Source: an uncultured Prevotellaceae bacterium | GTDB taxonomy: Bacteria > Bacteroidota > Bacteroidia > Bacteroidales > Bacteroidaceae | Assembly (NCBI GenBank): GCA_947169115.1 | Contig: CAMVOK010000007.1 | Location: 1 to 64,000, forward strand | Direction: 5' to 3' | DNA length: 64,000 nt | Part shown: piece by piece, positions 46,341-54,222 of the stretch | Position numbering within the stretch: position 1 is the stretch's first letter | Layout: every line of letters begins with the position of its first letter | Position numbers and translations under genes: made by a program | The notes under the pieces: model-generated | What the model was told of the DNA's origin: nothing | Databases searched by the model: none | Seen by the model: the letters and a program-made list of their open reading frames with translations, nothing else

Positions 46341-47276
46341 TCAAAGTTCAAAATTCAAAATGTGTTCGGCAAACTTGTGACTGATGAAGTTATCGGTACT
46401 TTGGCAAGCTTGTCCAGCGAAGGCGGTAGCATAGTGGATGAGGCGTTGCCAGCCCTCATGGCTGAGCGTAGTTAGGGCATTACGCCCAATATTCTCGTGA
46501 ATGAGTCCGTAGATGAAACCTGCGTTGAAATTGTCGCCGGCACCGACAGTACTTACCACGTTCTCTACCCGTGGCGCTTGAAAATCGAATGTTGCCGTGG
46601 GCGTGCAGATGGTAATGGTATCAGCCCCTGCTGTGCAGATGAAGAGCATACAATATTTACGGATATGTTGTTCGTATATCTGACGTGCGTCGCGACTTTG
46701 GTACATCACCTCAAAGTCATCGGCCGAGCCACGGACGATGGTTGATTCACGAAAGTTCTGGTGGATGGCAGGCAGCAGTTCCTCAAGTTCGTGGGCGTGA
46801 CTGCGGCGAAAGTTCAGGTCGTAATAGAGAATGGCACCAGCCTTGTTTGCTGCTTCCAATGTGGGAGCCACCTGTGGGCGCATCCCCTCACAGATGGCGT
46901 AATACGAACCGAAGAGCAACACATCATCGCGCTGGAAGTCGGGCACGGGCCAGTCCTTATGGGCTCGTGGCACTTCCTTATAGAATTGGTATGTGGCATC
47001 ACCGTTCTCGTCCAAGTAAGCCAGTGATATGGCACTTTTCTCTCCTTCCCTGACCTCAAAATTTTTAATAGACACACCGTTTTTTGAAAGAAAATCCTGT
47101 GTGTCTAATCCTACGCGGTCGTGTCCTGTGTAGCCGATGAAACGGCAGGGCAGCCCTGTCCGTCCGATGGAGATAATCGAGTTGAAGCAACTGCCCCCTG
47201 GCACAGCTGCTACGGGTTGCCCTTGCTTAAACAATATGTCCATGATGGTCTCGCCCATCCCTGTTATTTTTCGCAT
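46341..47276 (-). CDS. PfkB-family carbohydrate kinase
   Basis: Ribokinase-fold sugar kinase of 311 residues. PGGSCFNSIISIGRTG is the first signature and VVSTVGAGDNFNAGFIYG the second, with the catalytic Asp in GAGD. Fructokinase or 2-keto-3-deoxygluconate kinase would both fit a pectin locus; sequence alone does not decide. Its C-terminal HILNFEL is encoded by a TTCAAAATTCAAAAT repeat. Its promoter core (CAAAGGTA on plus, 47296-47303) lies inside the left 83-bp inverted repeat. Confidence 0.85.
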   Translation of the reverse strand: MRKITGMGETIMDILFKQGQPVAAVPGGSCFNSIISIGRTGLPCRFIGYTGHDRVGLDTQDFLSKNGVSIKNFEVREGEKSAISLAYLDENGDATYQFYKEVPRAHKDWPVPDFQRDDVLLFGSYYAICEGMRPQVAPTLEAANKAGAILYYDLNFRRSHAHELEELLPAIHQNFRESTIVRGSADDFEVMYQSRDARQIYEQHIRKYCMLFICTAGADTITICTPTATFDFQAPRVENVVSTVGAGDNFNAGFIYGLIHENIGRNALTTLSHEGWQRLIHYATAFAGQACQSTDNFISHKFAEHILNFEL

Positions 47277-47295
47277 AATAGTATGGTTTGTTTGA

Positions 47296-47378
47296 CAAAG
47301 GTACGATTAAGCGAGAGAAATGCCAAATATATTTGAGCATTTCCGAGCACAAGTACTTTAAACCAACGGTTAAACGTA
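47296..47378 (-). repeat. 83-bp inverted repeat, left copy
   Basis: About 75 of 83 positions match the reverse complement of 48268-48350. It contains the outward-facing promoter core TACCTTTG of the PfkB gene (minus strand 47303-47296). Confidence 0.9.
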
Positions 47379-47468
47379 TTTTATTTTTGTTTTTTATGTT
47401 GTTTTATGAGTTTATGTGAAGATATTGTGGTATTTTTGTTGAAAATATTTCATAAACAACTATTTATT

Positions 47469-48266
47469 ATGAGAAGAATTGTATTTACAGGTCTTCTTTT
47501 GTGGGTATTGGGCTTAACCCTTTCCATGGCTCAGACCGATTGTACATCGAAGATTACTAATCCCAGTTTCGAGAACGATTGGACAGGATGGAGTCACAAA
47601 GACATGGGACTGCAAGGGAACGATGTGTTTGACATAAAGGCCGGTAACGTCTATGCCGAGAAATGGACAGGACGCGGTGGGGCGGAGTTTTACGAAACTA
47701 CCTTCAATTTCTATCAAACCCTCAAAAATATGCCTGCTGGTGTCTATCAACTGTGTGCACAGGCTTTCCAGCGTCCGGGCGAGCCCTCTGCTGTGTACAC
47801 CCAGTACAAAGCTGGTAATAGTAACATTAGTACCCAACTCTACATGGGTTCAGCGAGCACGTTTGTCAAGCATATCTGTGACGACAGCCAGAAGACTGCA
47901 CTGCATAATGGGGACAAGCAACTGGCCACGGGTGTCTATGTTCCCAATGTCATGGATGGTGCTGCCCAGTATTTTGCCAAAGGATTCTACGACAATAGTG
48001 TAAGTATGGAGCAGACAACTTCGGGAGCTAACATAAAAGTAGGAATCCGTAGTACCAAATCTGCCAGTTATTACTGGACGATGTTCGACCACTTCCGCCT
48101 CTATTTCTATGGAAAGAACCGTACGGTGGTCGGCATCAACGAGATTAAGGATGAAGAATTTGGGATGAAAGCAGGTGATGCCGTATATGACTTGAGTGGC
48201 CGCCGTGTGTCGTATCCGAAGCGTGGAATATACATCGTCAATGGGAAGAAAATAATCGTTAAATAA
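47469..48266 (+). CDS. Secreted carbohydrate-binding-like protein with sorting tail
   Basis: About 265 residues. Signal peptide to LSMAQ, then one jelly-roll-like module opening with ITNPSFENDWTGWSHKDMG and containing YAEKWTGRGGAEFYE, closely like a module of the giant protein at 29-34 kb. The C-terminus is YDLSGRRVSYPKRGIYIV plus a basic tail. No enzyme motif. I start at MRRIVFTG because upstream in-frame Mets precede no signal peptide. A TATTTTTG core (47431-47438) may be its promoter. The gene fills the space between the two inverted repeats; its stop codon is one base from the right copy. Confidence 0.78.
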   Translation: MRRIVFTGLLLWVLGLTLSMAQTDCTSKITNPSFENDWTGWSHKDMGLQGNDVFDIKAGNVYAEKWTGRGGAEFYETTFNFYQTLKNMPAGVYQLCAQAFQRPGEPSAVYTQYKAGNSNISTQLYMGSASTFVKHICDDSQKTALHNGDKQLATGVYVPNVMDGAAQYFAKGFYDNSVSMEQTTSGANIKVGIRSTKSASYYWTMFDHFRLYFYGKNRTVVGINEIKDEEFGMKAGDAVYDLSGRRVSYPKRGIYIVNGKKIIVK

Positions 48267-48267
48267 G

Positions 48268-48350
48268 TACCTTTAACCGTTGGTTTAAAGTACTTGCGTT
48301 TGGAAATGCTCAAATAAATTTGGAATTTCTCTCACTTAATCGTACTTTTG
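48268..48350 (+). repeat. 83-bp inverted repeat, right copy
   Basis: Mirror of 47296-47378. Its outer end is TACTTTTG (48343-48350), an outward promoter core 18 bases before the helicase ATG. Conserved inner end TTTAACCGTTGGTTTAAAGT contains the dyad AACCGTTGGTT. Confidence 0.9.
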
Positions 48351-48368
48351 CGGCCAAAATAAAAAAAT

Positions 48369-50399
48369 ATGATTGATTTCAAGGATTTGGGTCTCGGACA
48401 GGAACTGTTGCAGGCCATTGCAGAACAAGGTTACGAACATCCCATGCCCGTGCAGGAGCAAGTGATTCCGTGGTTACTGAAAAGCACAGAGAACGTAGAG
48501 GAGACGGAAGACACAGAGACAGAGGACGAATTTGTAAATGGTAAATGGTCAAATGAAAAATGCCCTGACCTCGTTGCACTGGCGCAGACGGGTACTGGCA
48601 AGACGGCAGCGTTCGGTTTGCCGTTGTTGCAGTTACTGATGGGAAAAGATGCTGGATTGTCCAGATTATCTGGAAGTCCCCAAGTGCTCATCCTTTCGCC
48701 CACGCGTGAACTGTGCCTACAGATAGCTGACGACCTGCAGGGCTTTGCCAAGTATCTGCCAGAGGTACGCATACTGGCTGTGTATGGCGGAGCGAACATA
48801 GAGCCGCAGATACGCGCCTTGAAGCATGGAGTGGATGTCATTGTGGCCACGCCAGGACGATTGGTGGATTTGATGAAACGTAAGAAAGTGGCTGTGTTGG
48901 ACGAGGTGAAATATCTGGTGTTGGACGAAGCCGATGAGATGCTGTCGATGGGTTTCCAAGAGGACCTGGATGCCATACTCGAAGGCGTGCCCGAGGGACA
49001 CCGGACGTTGCTCTTCTCGGCTACGATGAGCAAGGAGATAGAGCGTATCGCGAAGAAGTACCTGAAGAACAGCCATGAGATACAGATTGGCAGCAGGAAC
49101 GAGGGAGCCGAGAACGTGAACCACGTTTACTACATGGTGCAGGCCAAGGACAAATATCTGGCACTGAAGCGTGTGGTTGATTACTATCCCAGAATATACG
49201 CCATCATCTTCTGCCGTACCCGAATGGAGACGCAGGAGGTGGCGGATGCTCTCATACGCGATGGCTATAATGCCGATGCCCTGCATGGTGAACTCAGTCA
49301 GCAGCAGCGCGACTTGACTATGCAGCGGTTCCGCCAGCATCGTGTGCAGTTGTTGGTGGCTACCGACGTGGCGGCACGCGGACTGGATGTCGATGACTTG
49401 ACGCACGTCATCAACTACGGTCTGCCCGACGACGTGGAGTATTACACCCACCGCAGCGGCCGTACGGGCCGAGCCGGCAAGAAGGGTACGTCGATTAGCA
49501 TTGTACACATCCGTGAGAAGCATAAGATAAAGCAGATAGAACAGGTTATCCAGAAGGAGTTCGTGCGCCAGTCGTTGCCCGAGCCCAAGGAAATCTGTGG
49601 CAAGCAGCTCTATCACGTCATTGACGAGATAGAACGTGTGGAGGTGGACGAGGAGCAGATTGCCCCGTTCATGGAGGACGTGCAGAAACGGTGGGCATGG
49701 CTCGACAAGGACGACATTGTGAAGCGTATTCTCAGCCGCGAGTTTGGCCGCTTCCTGCGCTACTATGCCAATGCACCGGAGATACAGGAGGTAACAGCCA
49801 CCTCCCGTGCTCCCCGAGGGGAGGGGAAGTCGTCCTCGGGGGATAAGAGGGGGGCTCGGCATACGGCCGAGGAGGGCTACACGCGCCTGTTCCTCTCGGT
49901 GAGCAAGATTGACGGTTTCTTTGCCAAGGAAATCATCAAGCTGATAAACGATAAAGTAAAGGGCAATAAGGTGGAGATAGGTCGTATCGACCTCTTGAAG
50001 AACATCTCCTTCGTGGAGGTGGCCGAGGAGGATGCCGACCGCGTAATGAAGGGCCTGAAGGGCACCCGTGTGAAGGGTCGCGAGATAGTGGTGGATTATG
50101 CCGACAGAACCCCCTCTCCCCACTCCCCCCGAAGGGAGGAGAGCCGCTCTGCCAAGAAAAAAGATAAAAGGAAAGAGCAGTACCCCACCGACTTCTTTGA
50201 CGAGCCAAGCGGCAAAGCCGGTCACTTCGACGAGCCGAAAGGTAGGAAGAAGGAAAAGAAGCGTAAATCTTCCCCCTCTGGGGATAAGAGGGGGGCTACT
50301 AAGCCCAGTCGTGAGGAACGTGGCTATACGGCACCGCGCGGCAAGAAGTTTAAGAAAGAAGACTGGATGAAGTTCTTGCATCCGGAACTTTCCAAGTGA
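48369..50399 (+). CDS. DEAD-box RNA helicase, CsdA/DbpA-like
   Basis: ATP-dependent RNA helicase, 676 residues. Q motif MPVQEQVIPWLL, motif I AQTGTGKT, Ia PTRELC, Ib TPGRL, II DEAD, III SAT, IV IIFCRT, V ATDVAARGLD and VI HRSGRTGRAG are all intact. A DbpA-type RNA-binding domain follows (RLFLSVSKIDGFFAKEIIKLI, then EVAEEDADRVMKGLKG). Four insertions are repeat-encoded: FVNGKWSNEK between the Q motif and motif I (48528-48561), SRAPRGEGKSSSGDKRGA (49797-49860), PSPHSPRREESR (50108-50145) and SSPSGDKRGA in the basic tail (50268-50298). Confidence 0.94.
   Translation: MIDFKDLGLGQELLQAIAEQGYEHPMPVQEQVIPWLLKSTENVEETEDTETEDEFVNGKWSNEKCPDLVALAQTGTGKTAAFGLPLLQLLMGKDAGLSRLSGSPQVLILSPTRELCLQIADDLQGFAKYLPEVRILAVYGGANIEPQIRALKHGVDVIVATPGRLVDLMKRKKVAVLDEVKYLVLDEADEMLSMGFQEDLDAILEGVPEGHRTLLFSATMSKEIERIAKKYLKNSHEIQIGSRNEGAENVNHVYYMVQAKDKYLALKRVVDYYPRIYAIIFCRTRMETQEVADALIRDGYNADALHGELSQQQRDLTMQRFRQHRVQLLVATDVAARGLDVDDLTHVINYGLPDDVEYYTHRSGRTGRAGKKGTSISIVHIREKHKIKQIEQVIQKEFVRQSLPEPKEICGKQLYHVIDEIERVEVDEEQIAPFMEDVQKRWAWLDKDDIVKRILSREFGRFLRYYANAPEIQEVTATSRAPRGEGKSSSGDKRGARHTAEEGYTRLFLSVSKIDGFFAKEIIKLINDKVKGNKVEIGRIDLLKNISFVEVAEEDADRVMKGLKGTRVKGREIVVDYADRTPSPHSPRREESRSAKKKDKRKEQYPTDFFDEPSGKAGHFDEPKGRKKEKKRKSSPSGDKRGATKPSREERGYTAPRGKKFKKEDWMKFLHPELSK
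48528..48561. repeat. AAATGGTAAATGGTCAAATG repeat inside the helicase
   Basis: In-frame insertion between the Q motif and motif I. The reverse complement of the same word family stands at 61617-61640 in an intergenic gap. Confidence 0.65.
49797..49860. repeat. GC-rich palindromic repeat inside the helicase (copy 1 of 3)
   Basis: CTCCCCGAGGGGAGGGG then CTCGGGGGATAAGAGGGGGG, in frame. Further copies at 50108-50145 and 50268-50298 in the C-terminal tail. Confidence 0.7.
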
Positions 50400-50436
50400 A
50401 GTTAGAAGGCAAAGCCTGAAGGGCTGGTAAGATTAC

Positions 50437-50776
50437 AGGCAGGGGTAAAGCGAAGTGGAACCCCTGAATATGTATGAACGAAACAGTATTTATGTATGAA
50501 CGAAACAGTATTAACCCCGACGGGGTGATAAGACCATAGGCAGGGGTGCAACTCCTGCTAAAAGTAGCGGTAACTATCCGAAGCCAAGCGGAGCATCATC
50601 AAAAACGGTCGTTCCGTGAGGAATACCAGTTATTCCTTGAAGCGTATGAAATAGAGTATGACGAGAGATATGCATTTGCTGATTAGGCAGTTCTGCCACC
50701 CCTTCGGGGTTATTGTTGGGGGGCGCATCCGTATCAGGGGCTTCACCCCTGCCTGTAGTCTTTCACCCCTTCGGGG
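50437..50776. repeat. REP-like repeats around a transposase remnant
   Basis: Inverted pairs CAGGGGT/ACCCCTG at 50440-50466 and CAGGGG/ACCCCTG at 50735-50751. Tight palindromes ACCCCGACGGGGT (50514-50526), ACCCCTTCGGGGT (50698-50710) and CCCCTTCGGGG (50766-50776). A 22-bp direct repeat is at 50471-50492 and 50493-50514. Together they resemble REP/BIME structures associated with Y1 transposases. Confidence 0.75.
50579..50686 (+). pseudogene. C-terminal remnant of REP-associated tyrosine (Y1) transposase
   Basis: In one frame, RSQAEHHQKRSFREEYQLFL and then EAYEIEYDERYAFAD-stop match the C-terminal tail of Bacteroidetes IS200/Y1-type transposases (HHxKxSFxEEYxxxLxxxxIxYDERYxF). The catalytic HUH and Tyr part is missing; only about 35 codons survive, enclosed by REP-like palindromes. 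Confidence 0.65.
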
Positions 50777-50911
50777 CTATAAAATAAATCTTTTAACGGT
50801 GTAAAGGATTCATTGCATTATTCTTCAACAAACAACCTCGGAAGGACTCGTTTTGCGACGGGTAGAACGAGTGATGAGCATCATAATGAACCATCTAAAA
50901 TCAATACTGAT

Positions 50912-53140
50912 ATGAAAAGAATTCTACTGTTAATGCTACTTGTTTGTAGCATGGCATCCAGGGCTGACGAGGGCATGTGGATGCTAAACCGTATCGATCA
51001 GCAGACGGCCGACGTGATGAAAGGGCTGGGACTGCAGCTCAGTCCCCTGCAGTTGTATAACCCCGATGGCGAAAGCCTGAAGGACTGCGTAGTCGATTTC
51101 TGCGACTTCTGCTCCGGTGTGGTCGTGAGCCCCGAGGGATTGGTGTTTACCAATCACCATTGCGGATTCTCGGGCATTCAGAAACTTTCGACACCCGAGG
51201 ATGACATCCTGAAGAACGGCTTCGCTGCCAAGAGTTACGAGGAAGAGCGGCCCGTGGAGGGATTCTTCGTGCGCTTTCTCGACCGCACCGAGGAGTGTAC
51301 GGGGCGTGTGATGCGAGCCATGAACGAAATATACAAGCAGCATCCCGACAAGGACCCGAAGCAACTGGACTACGAGAATCTGGACTCCGTGATGACAGCC
51401 GTAGAACGCGAATACTCCAAGGCCAACCCCGACCGCTACTGTCTTGTGAAGTCATACTACGGCGGCAACGCCTACTTCGTATCGATGTATAAGGTATATA
51501 ACGACATCCGCTTGGTCTTCACCCCCACGCAGACGCTGGGTAAGTTCGGTGGCGACACGGACAACTGGATGTGGCCGCGACAGACGTGCGACTTCAGCGT
51601 GTTCCGCATCTATGCCGACAAGGACGGCAACCCTGCTGAGTACTCGAAGGACAATGTGCCCCTGAAAGCAAAGTGCTATGCCAAGGTCAGTCTCAATGGC
51701 TTCCAGCCTGGCGACTACTGCATGACGGTGGGCTATCCCGGCTCGACCGACCGTTACCTCAGCAGCTACGGCATTCGCGAGCGTGTCGAGGGCATTAACA
51801 TCTCGATGATAGACGTGCGCGGCAAGAAGCAGGAGGTATGGAAGAAGTGGATGGACAGCGACCGTGCCATCGCCATCAAATATGCCTCGAAGTTTGCTTC
51901 GTCGTCGAACTACTGGAAGAACTCCATCGGCATGAACAAGGCTGTCCGCGAACTGAACGTCATCGGTCAGAAACAGCAGTTGGAGCAGGATATCCGCCGT
52001 TGGTATGGTAAGGACAGTCGTCTGACCGCTCGCTTTGGCACCATGTTCGACGAACTGGAACAGGCATACGGCAATCGCTTCGAGGTCATCCGTGCATACG
52101 GTTTCTTCGCCGAGACCTTCCTGCGCGGCATTGAACTGCGTCGTGTGGCTGCCATTCTTGCCTCGAAGCCCAAGGACATGGATTCGACGGAGATAGCCCA
52201 TACTCGCGAACAACTGCAAGCCTTCTATAAGGACTACGATCCTCGTGTCGATGAGGAGACAATGGCTGTCCTCCTCGACAATTATCGTCAGCAAGTAAAG
52301 GGGCAAGGAGTAGGGGGCAAGGAGCAAGATTACCTACCCTCTATATATAAGGATATAGACAGCCTCTATCATGGTGATACGAAAGCATACGCCCGCGACC
52401 TCTTCAGCAAGACCGCGCTGAAGGATATATCGTGTTTAGATAAGATAGGAGAACTCTCCCTAACCTTCTCCCAAGGGGAGGGAAACTCGCAGTCACAAGA
52501 GGAAAATACCCCCTCCTTGGGAGGGGACAAGGGGGAGGTTGACCCGATGTTCAAATACTACGAGTCCGTGCGCGACTTCCAGACCGACATCAGTAAGCGC
52601 ATCCGTGACGACCGTCAGACCATCGACTACAACGAGTACCTCCTGACTCAGGCCATCCTTGAACGCGACCAAGAGACACCGCACTACAGCGATGCCAATT
52701 TCTCGCTGCGTCTCTCATACGGTTTCATTCAGGACTACACCGCCGGCACTCAGCACTTCGACTATTTCACTCCCAGTCAGAGTCTGCTTGACAAGGCCGC
52801 CCGTCAGACCGAGATTGAGGACTACAAACTGGAGCAGGATATCATCTCCCTCCTGCAGAAGCGTGACTTCGGTCGCTATGCCGACCCGAAGGACAACGAC
52901 CTCCACCTCTGTTTCCTCTCCAACAACGACATCACGGGTGGCAACTCCGGCTCTCCCATGTTCAATGGCAAGGGCGAACTCATCGGCCTGGCCTTCGACG
53001 GCAACTGGGAAGCCATGTCGGGTGACATTACCTTCAACCCCGATCTCCAGCGCTGCATCGGTGTTGATATCCGCTTCGTCCTCTACCTCATCGACAAGTG
53101 GGGCCATGCCGACCGCCTGATAAAGGAAATGGGGCTGTAA
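50912..53140 (+). CDS. S46 family dipeptidyl-peptidase (DPP7-like)
   Basis: Periplasmic serine exopeptidase of about 742 residues that releases dipeptides, a nutrition enzyme of proteolytic Bacteroidetes. Signal peptide to ASRA (ATG 50912; upstream codons are REP-derived). FTNHHCGFSG carries the catalytic His and TGGNSGSPMFNG the Ser. Counting on to GLAFDGN, the S1 residue that is Arg in DPP11 is Gly here, so a DPP7-like preference for hydrophobic rather than acidic P1 residues is expected. LTFSQGEGNSQSQEENTPSLGG (shown in part) is a repeat-encoded insertion (52452-52540) in the helical domain. Confidence 0.9.
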   Translation: MKRILLLMLLVCSMASRADEGMWMLNRIDQQTADVMKGLGLQLSPLQLYNPDGESLKDCVVDFCDFCSGVVVSPEGLVFTNHHCGFSGIQKLSTPEDDILKNGFAAKSYEEERPVEGFFVRFLDRTEECTGRVMRAMNEIYKQHPDKDPKQLDYENLDSVMTAVEREYSKANPDRYCLVKSYYGGNAYFVSMYKVYNDIRLVFTPTQTLGKFGGDTDNWMWPRQTCDFSVFRIYADKDGNPAEYSKDNVPLKAKCYAKVSLNGFQPGDYCMTVGYPGSTDRYLSSYGIRERVEGINISMIDVRGKKQEVWKKWMDSDRAIAIKYASKFASSSNYWKNSIGMNKAVRELNVIGQKQQLEQDIRRWYGKDSRLTARFGTMFDELEQAYGNRFEVIRAYGFFAETFLRGIELRRVAAILASKPKDMDSTEIAHTREQLQAFYKDYDPRVDEETMAVLLDNYRQQVKGQGVGGKEQDYLPSIYKDIDSLYHGDTKAYARDLFSKTALKDISCLDKIGELSLTFSQGEGNSQSQEENTPSLGGDKGEVDPMFKYYESVRDFQTDISKRIRDDRQTIDYNEYLLTQAILERDQETPHYSDANFSLRLSYGFIQDYTAGTQHFDYFTPSQSLLDKAARQTEIEDYKLEQDIISLLQKRDFGRYADPKDNDLHLCFLSNNDITGGNSGSPMFNGKGELIGLAFDGNWEAMSGDITFNPDLQRCIGVDIRFVLYLIDKWGHADRLIKEMGL
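52452..52540. repeat. GC-rich palindromic repeat inside the S46 peptidase gene
   Basis: CTCTCCCTAACCTTCTCCC-aa-GGGGAGGG and CCCCCTCCTTGGGAGGGGA, in frame, about 30 codons. Confidence 0.7.
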
Positions 53141-53154
53141 ATGGAATAATATTT

Positions 53155-53206
53155 AACGTGAGTTCTTGCGTAGCCTGTGGAGCAAGAACTCACGTTAGTT
53201 TTGTTT
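53155..53206 (+). terminator. Intrinsic terminator of the S46 peptidase gene
   Basis: Perfect 15-bp stem AACGTGAGTTCTTGC (53155-53169) with its complement at 53182-53196, followed by AGTTTTGTTT. Confidence 0.9.
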
Positions 53207-53303
53207 ACGGTCATTAGGGTTTATCTAAGCCTTGCATTTCATTCGCCTGCCCATAAACTTTTGAATTTTGAATTTATAATTTTGCATTTTAAATAAAGTT
53301 TCC

Positions 53304-53311
53304 TACCTTTG
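53304..53311 (+). promoter_or_regulatory. TACCTTTG promoter core ahead of a structured transcript
   Basis: Perfect TAnnTTTG match, with AATTTTGAATTT repeats just upstream. No start codon of a plausible protein follows for over 400 bases. Confidence 0.65.
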
Positions 53312-53316
53312 CATTG

Positions 53317-53680
53317 TCCCAGTGCCGATTAACGTGCTGTTACTCTCGGAGTGTATGGTTGTTAGGGAAAAGGGCATGTGCTGGAGAGCCGTGCTTGTTG
53401 CTGGGATGCCATAGATAGAAAGGCGTTTATCACGCGCTTTGTTCTTGACATATCGAAACCTGAGAAATTTCGTTTGACGGTCAAAGAGCATTGCAACGAT
53501 AGATGCCACGTGTATGTTATCAGACGTACTTTTTTGCTATACTCGTTTTTATAGCGAAAGTCGTGTAGTATAACATATTTGCGTGGGGTCTTATGTTGCT
53601 CGTTCTGACCGTAAAGGCGATTCTCAGGGCCTCGATATGTAGAGTGAGCGACGGACAATGGCTCTCACGCTTTTTTTATC
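53317..53680 (+). ncRNA. Candidate structured RNA with a ~195-nt rod hairpin
   Basis: From the promoter core to a T7 run at 53671-53677 there is no convincing reading frame. Bases 53448-53520 (ACATATCGAAACCTGAGAA..., GACGGTCAAAGAGCA...) pair with 53572-53641 (...TTCTCAGGGCCTCGATATGT), with small bulges, and an inner hairpin GCTATA/TATAGC caps the rod. About 130 nt of less clear structure precede it. Size and shape recall 6S-like RNAs, but I cannot identify the family; tmRNA, RNase P and SRP signatures are absent. Alternatively it is the long 5' leader of the BspA-like gene at 53749. Confidence 0.5.
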
Positions 53681-53748
53681 CACAGGCCCAATTTTAATCT
53701 TAACATTTCAACCGCTACGTCAGAGAGTCGCGAAGCACAAGAAGTAAA

Positions 53749-54222
53749 ATGGAACATAAGTACTTAACTTTTGTGCTGACCCTGCTCATGAGCATGGCAG
53801 CCAGTGTAGCTTCGGCTCACGACTTCGAAGTGGACGGAATTTATTACAGAATCACGTCCTCTACTTCTCCCTACACGGTTGCGGTAACCTATCGGGGTGA
53901 TTTTTGGTATTTCACTTACACAGGTAGTGTCATTATCCCAGAATCAGTTACGTACAACAGCACGACCTACAGTGTGACCAGCATCGGCCATAATGCTTTT
54001 AACGGATGCACAGGTCTGACCTCCGTCACTATCCCTAACAGCGTGACAGATATTGGCAGTTCTGTGTTCGGTGTATGTCTGTGTGATGTTCCCATTGTTT
54101 TCTATATATTGCTGTTAATTTCCGTTTATCGAACGCATAAGTCGCTTGTTCTTCTCCAGCAACTCTGTCAGTTTCTTGTCACGATTATACCTCACCAAAA
54201 TGGCTTTGAACTTGTTGCCTAA
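53749..54222 (+). pseudogene. BspA-like LRR surface protein, 5' half, interrupted
   Basis: Signal peptide MEHKYLTFVLTLLMSMAASVASA, an N-terminal beta domain (YYRITSSTSPYTVAV), then leucine-rich repeats of the Treponema/BspA type (GHNAFNGCTGLTSVTIPNSV, TDIGSSVFGVC). The repeat pattern stops at about 54078; the remaining codons to 54222 are the antisense 3' end of the KAP gene. The 3' half with matching repeats resumes at 58365. The gene is thus split by the insert. Confidence 0.85.

Noticed and set aside
53303-53658. Minus-strand open frames over the 53.3-53.7 kb gap
   Set aside because: No family resemblance, they lie antisense to a promoter-driven rod-like structure, and the composition is not protein-like.
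53317-53680. tmRNA, RNase P or SRP RNA
   Set aside because: The signature sequences of these RNAs (tRNA-like ends with tag frame, GAGGAAAGTCC core, SRP tetraloop domain) are absent on both strands.
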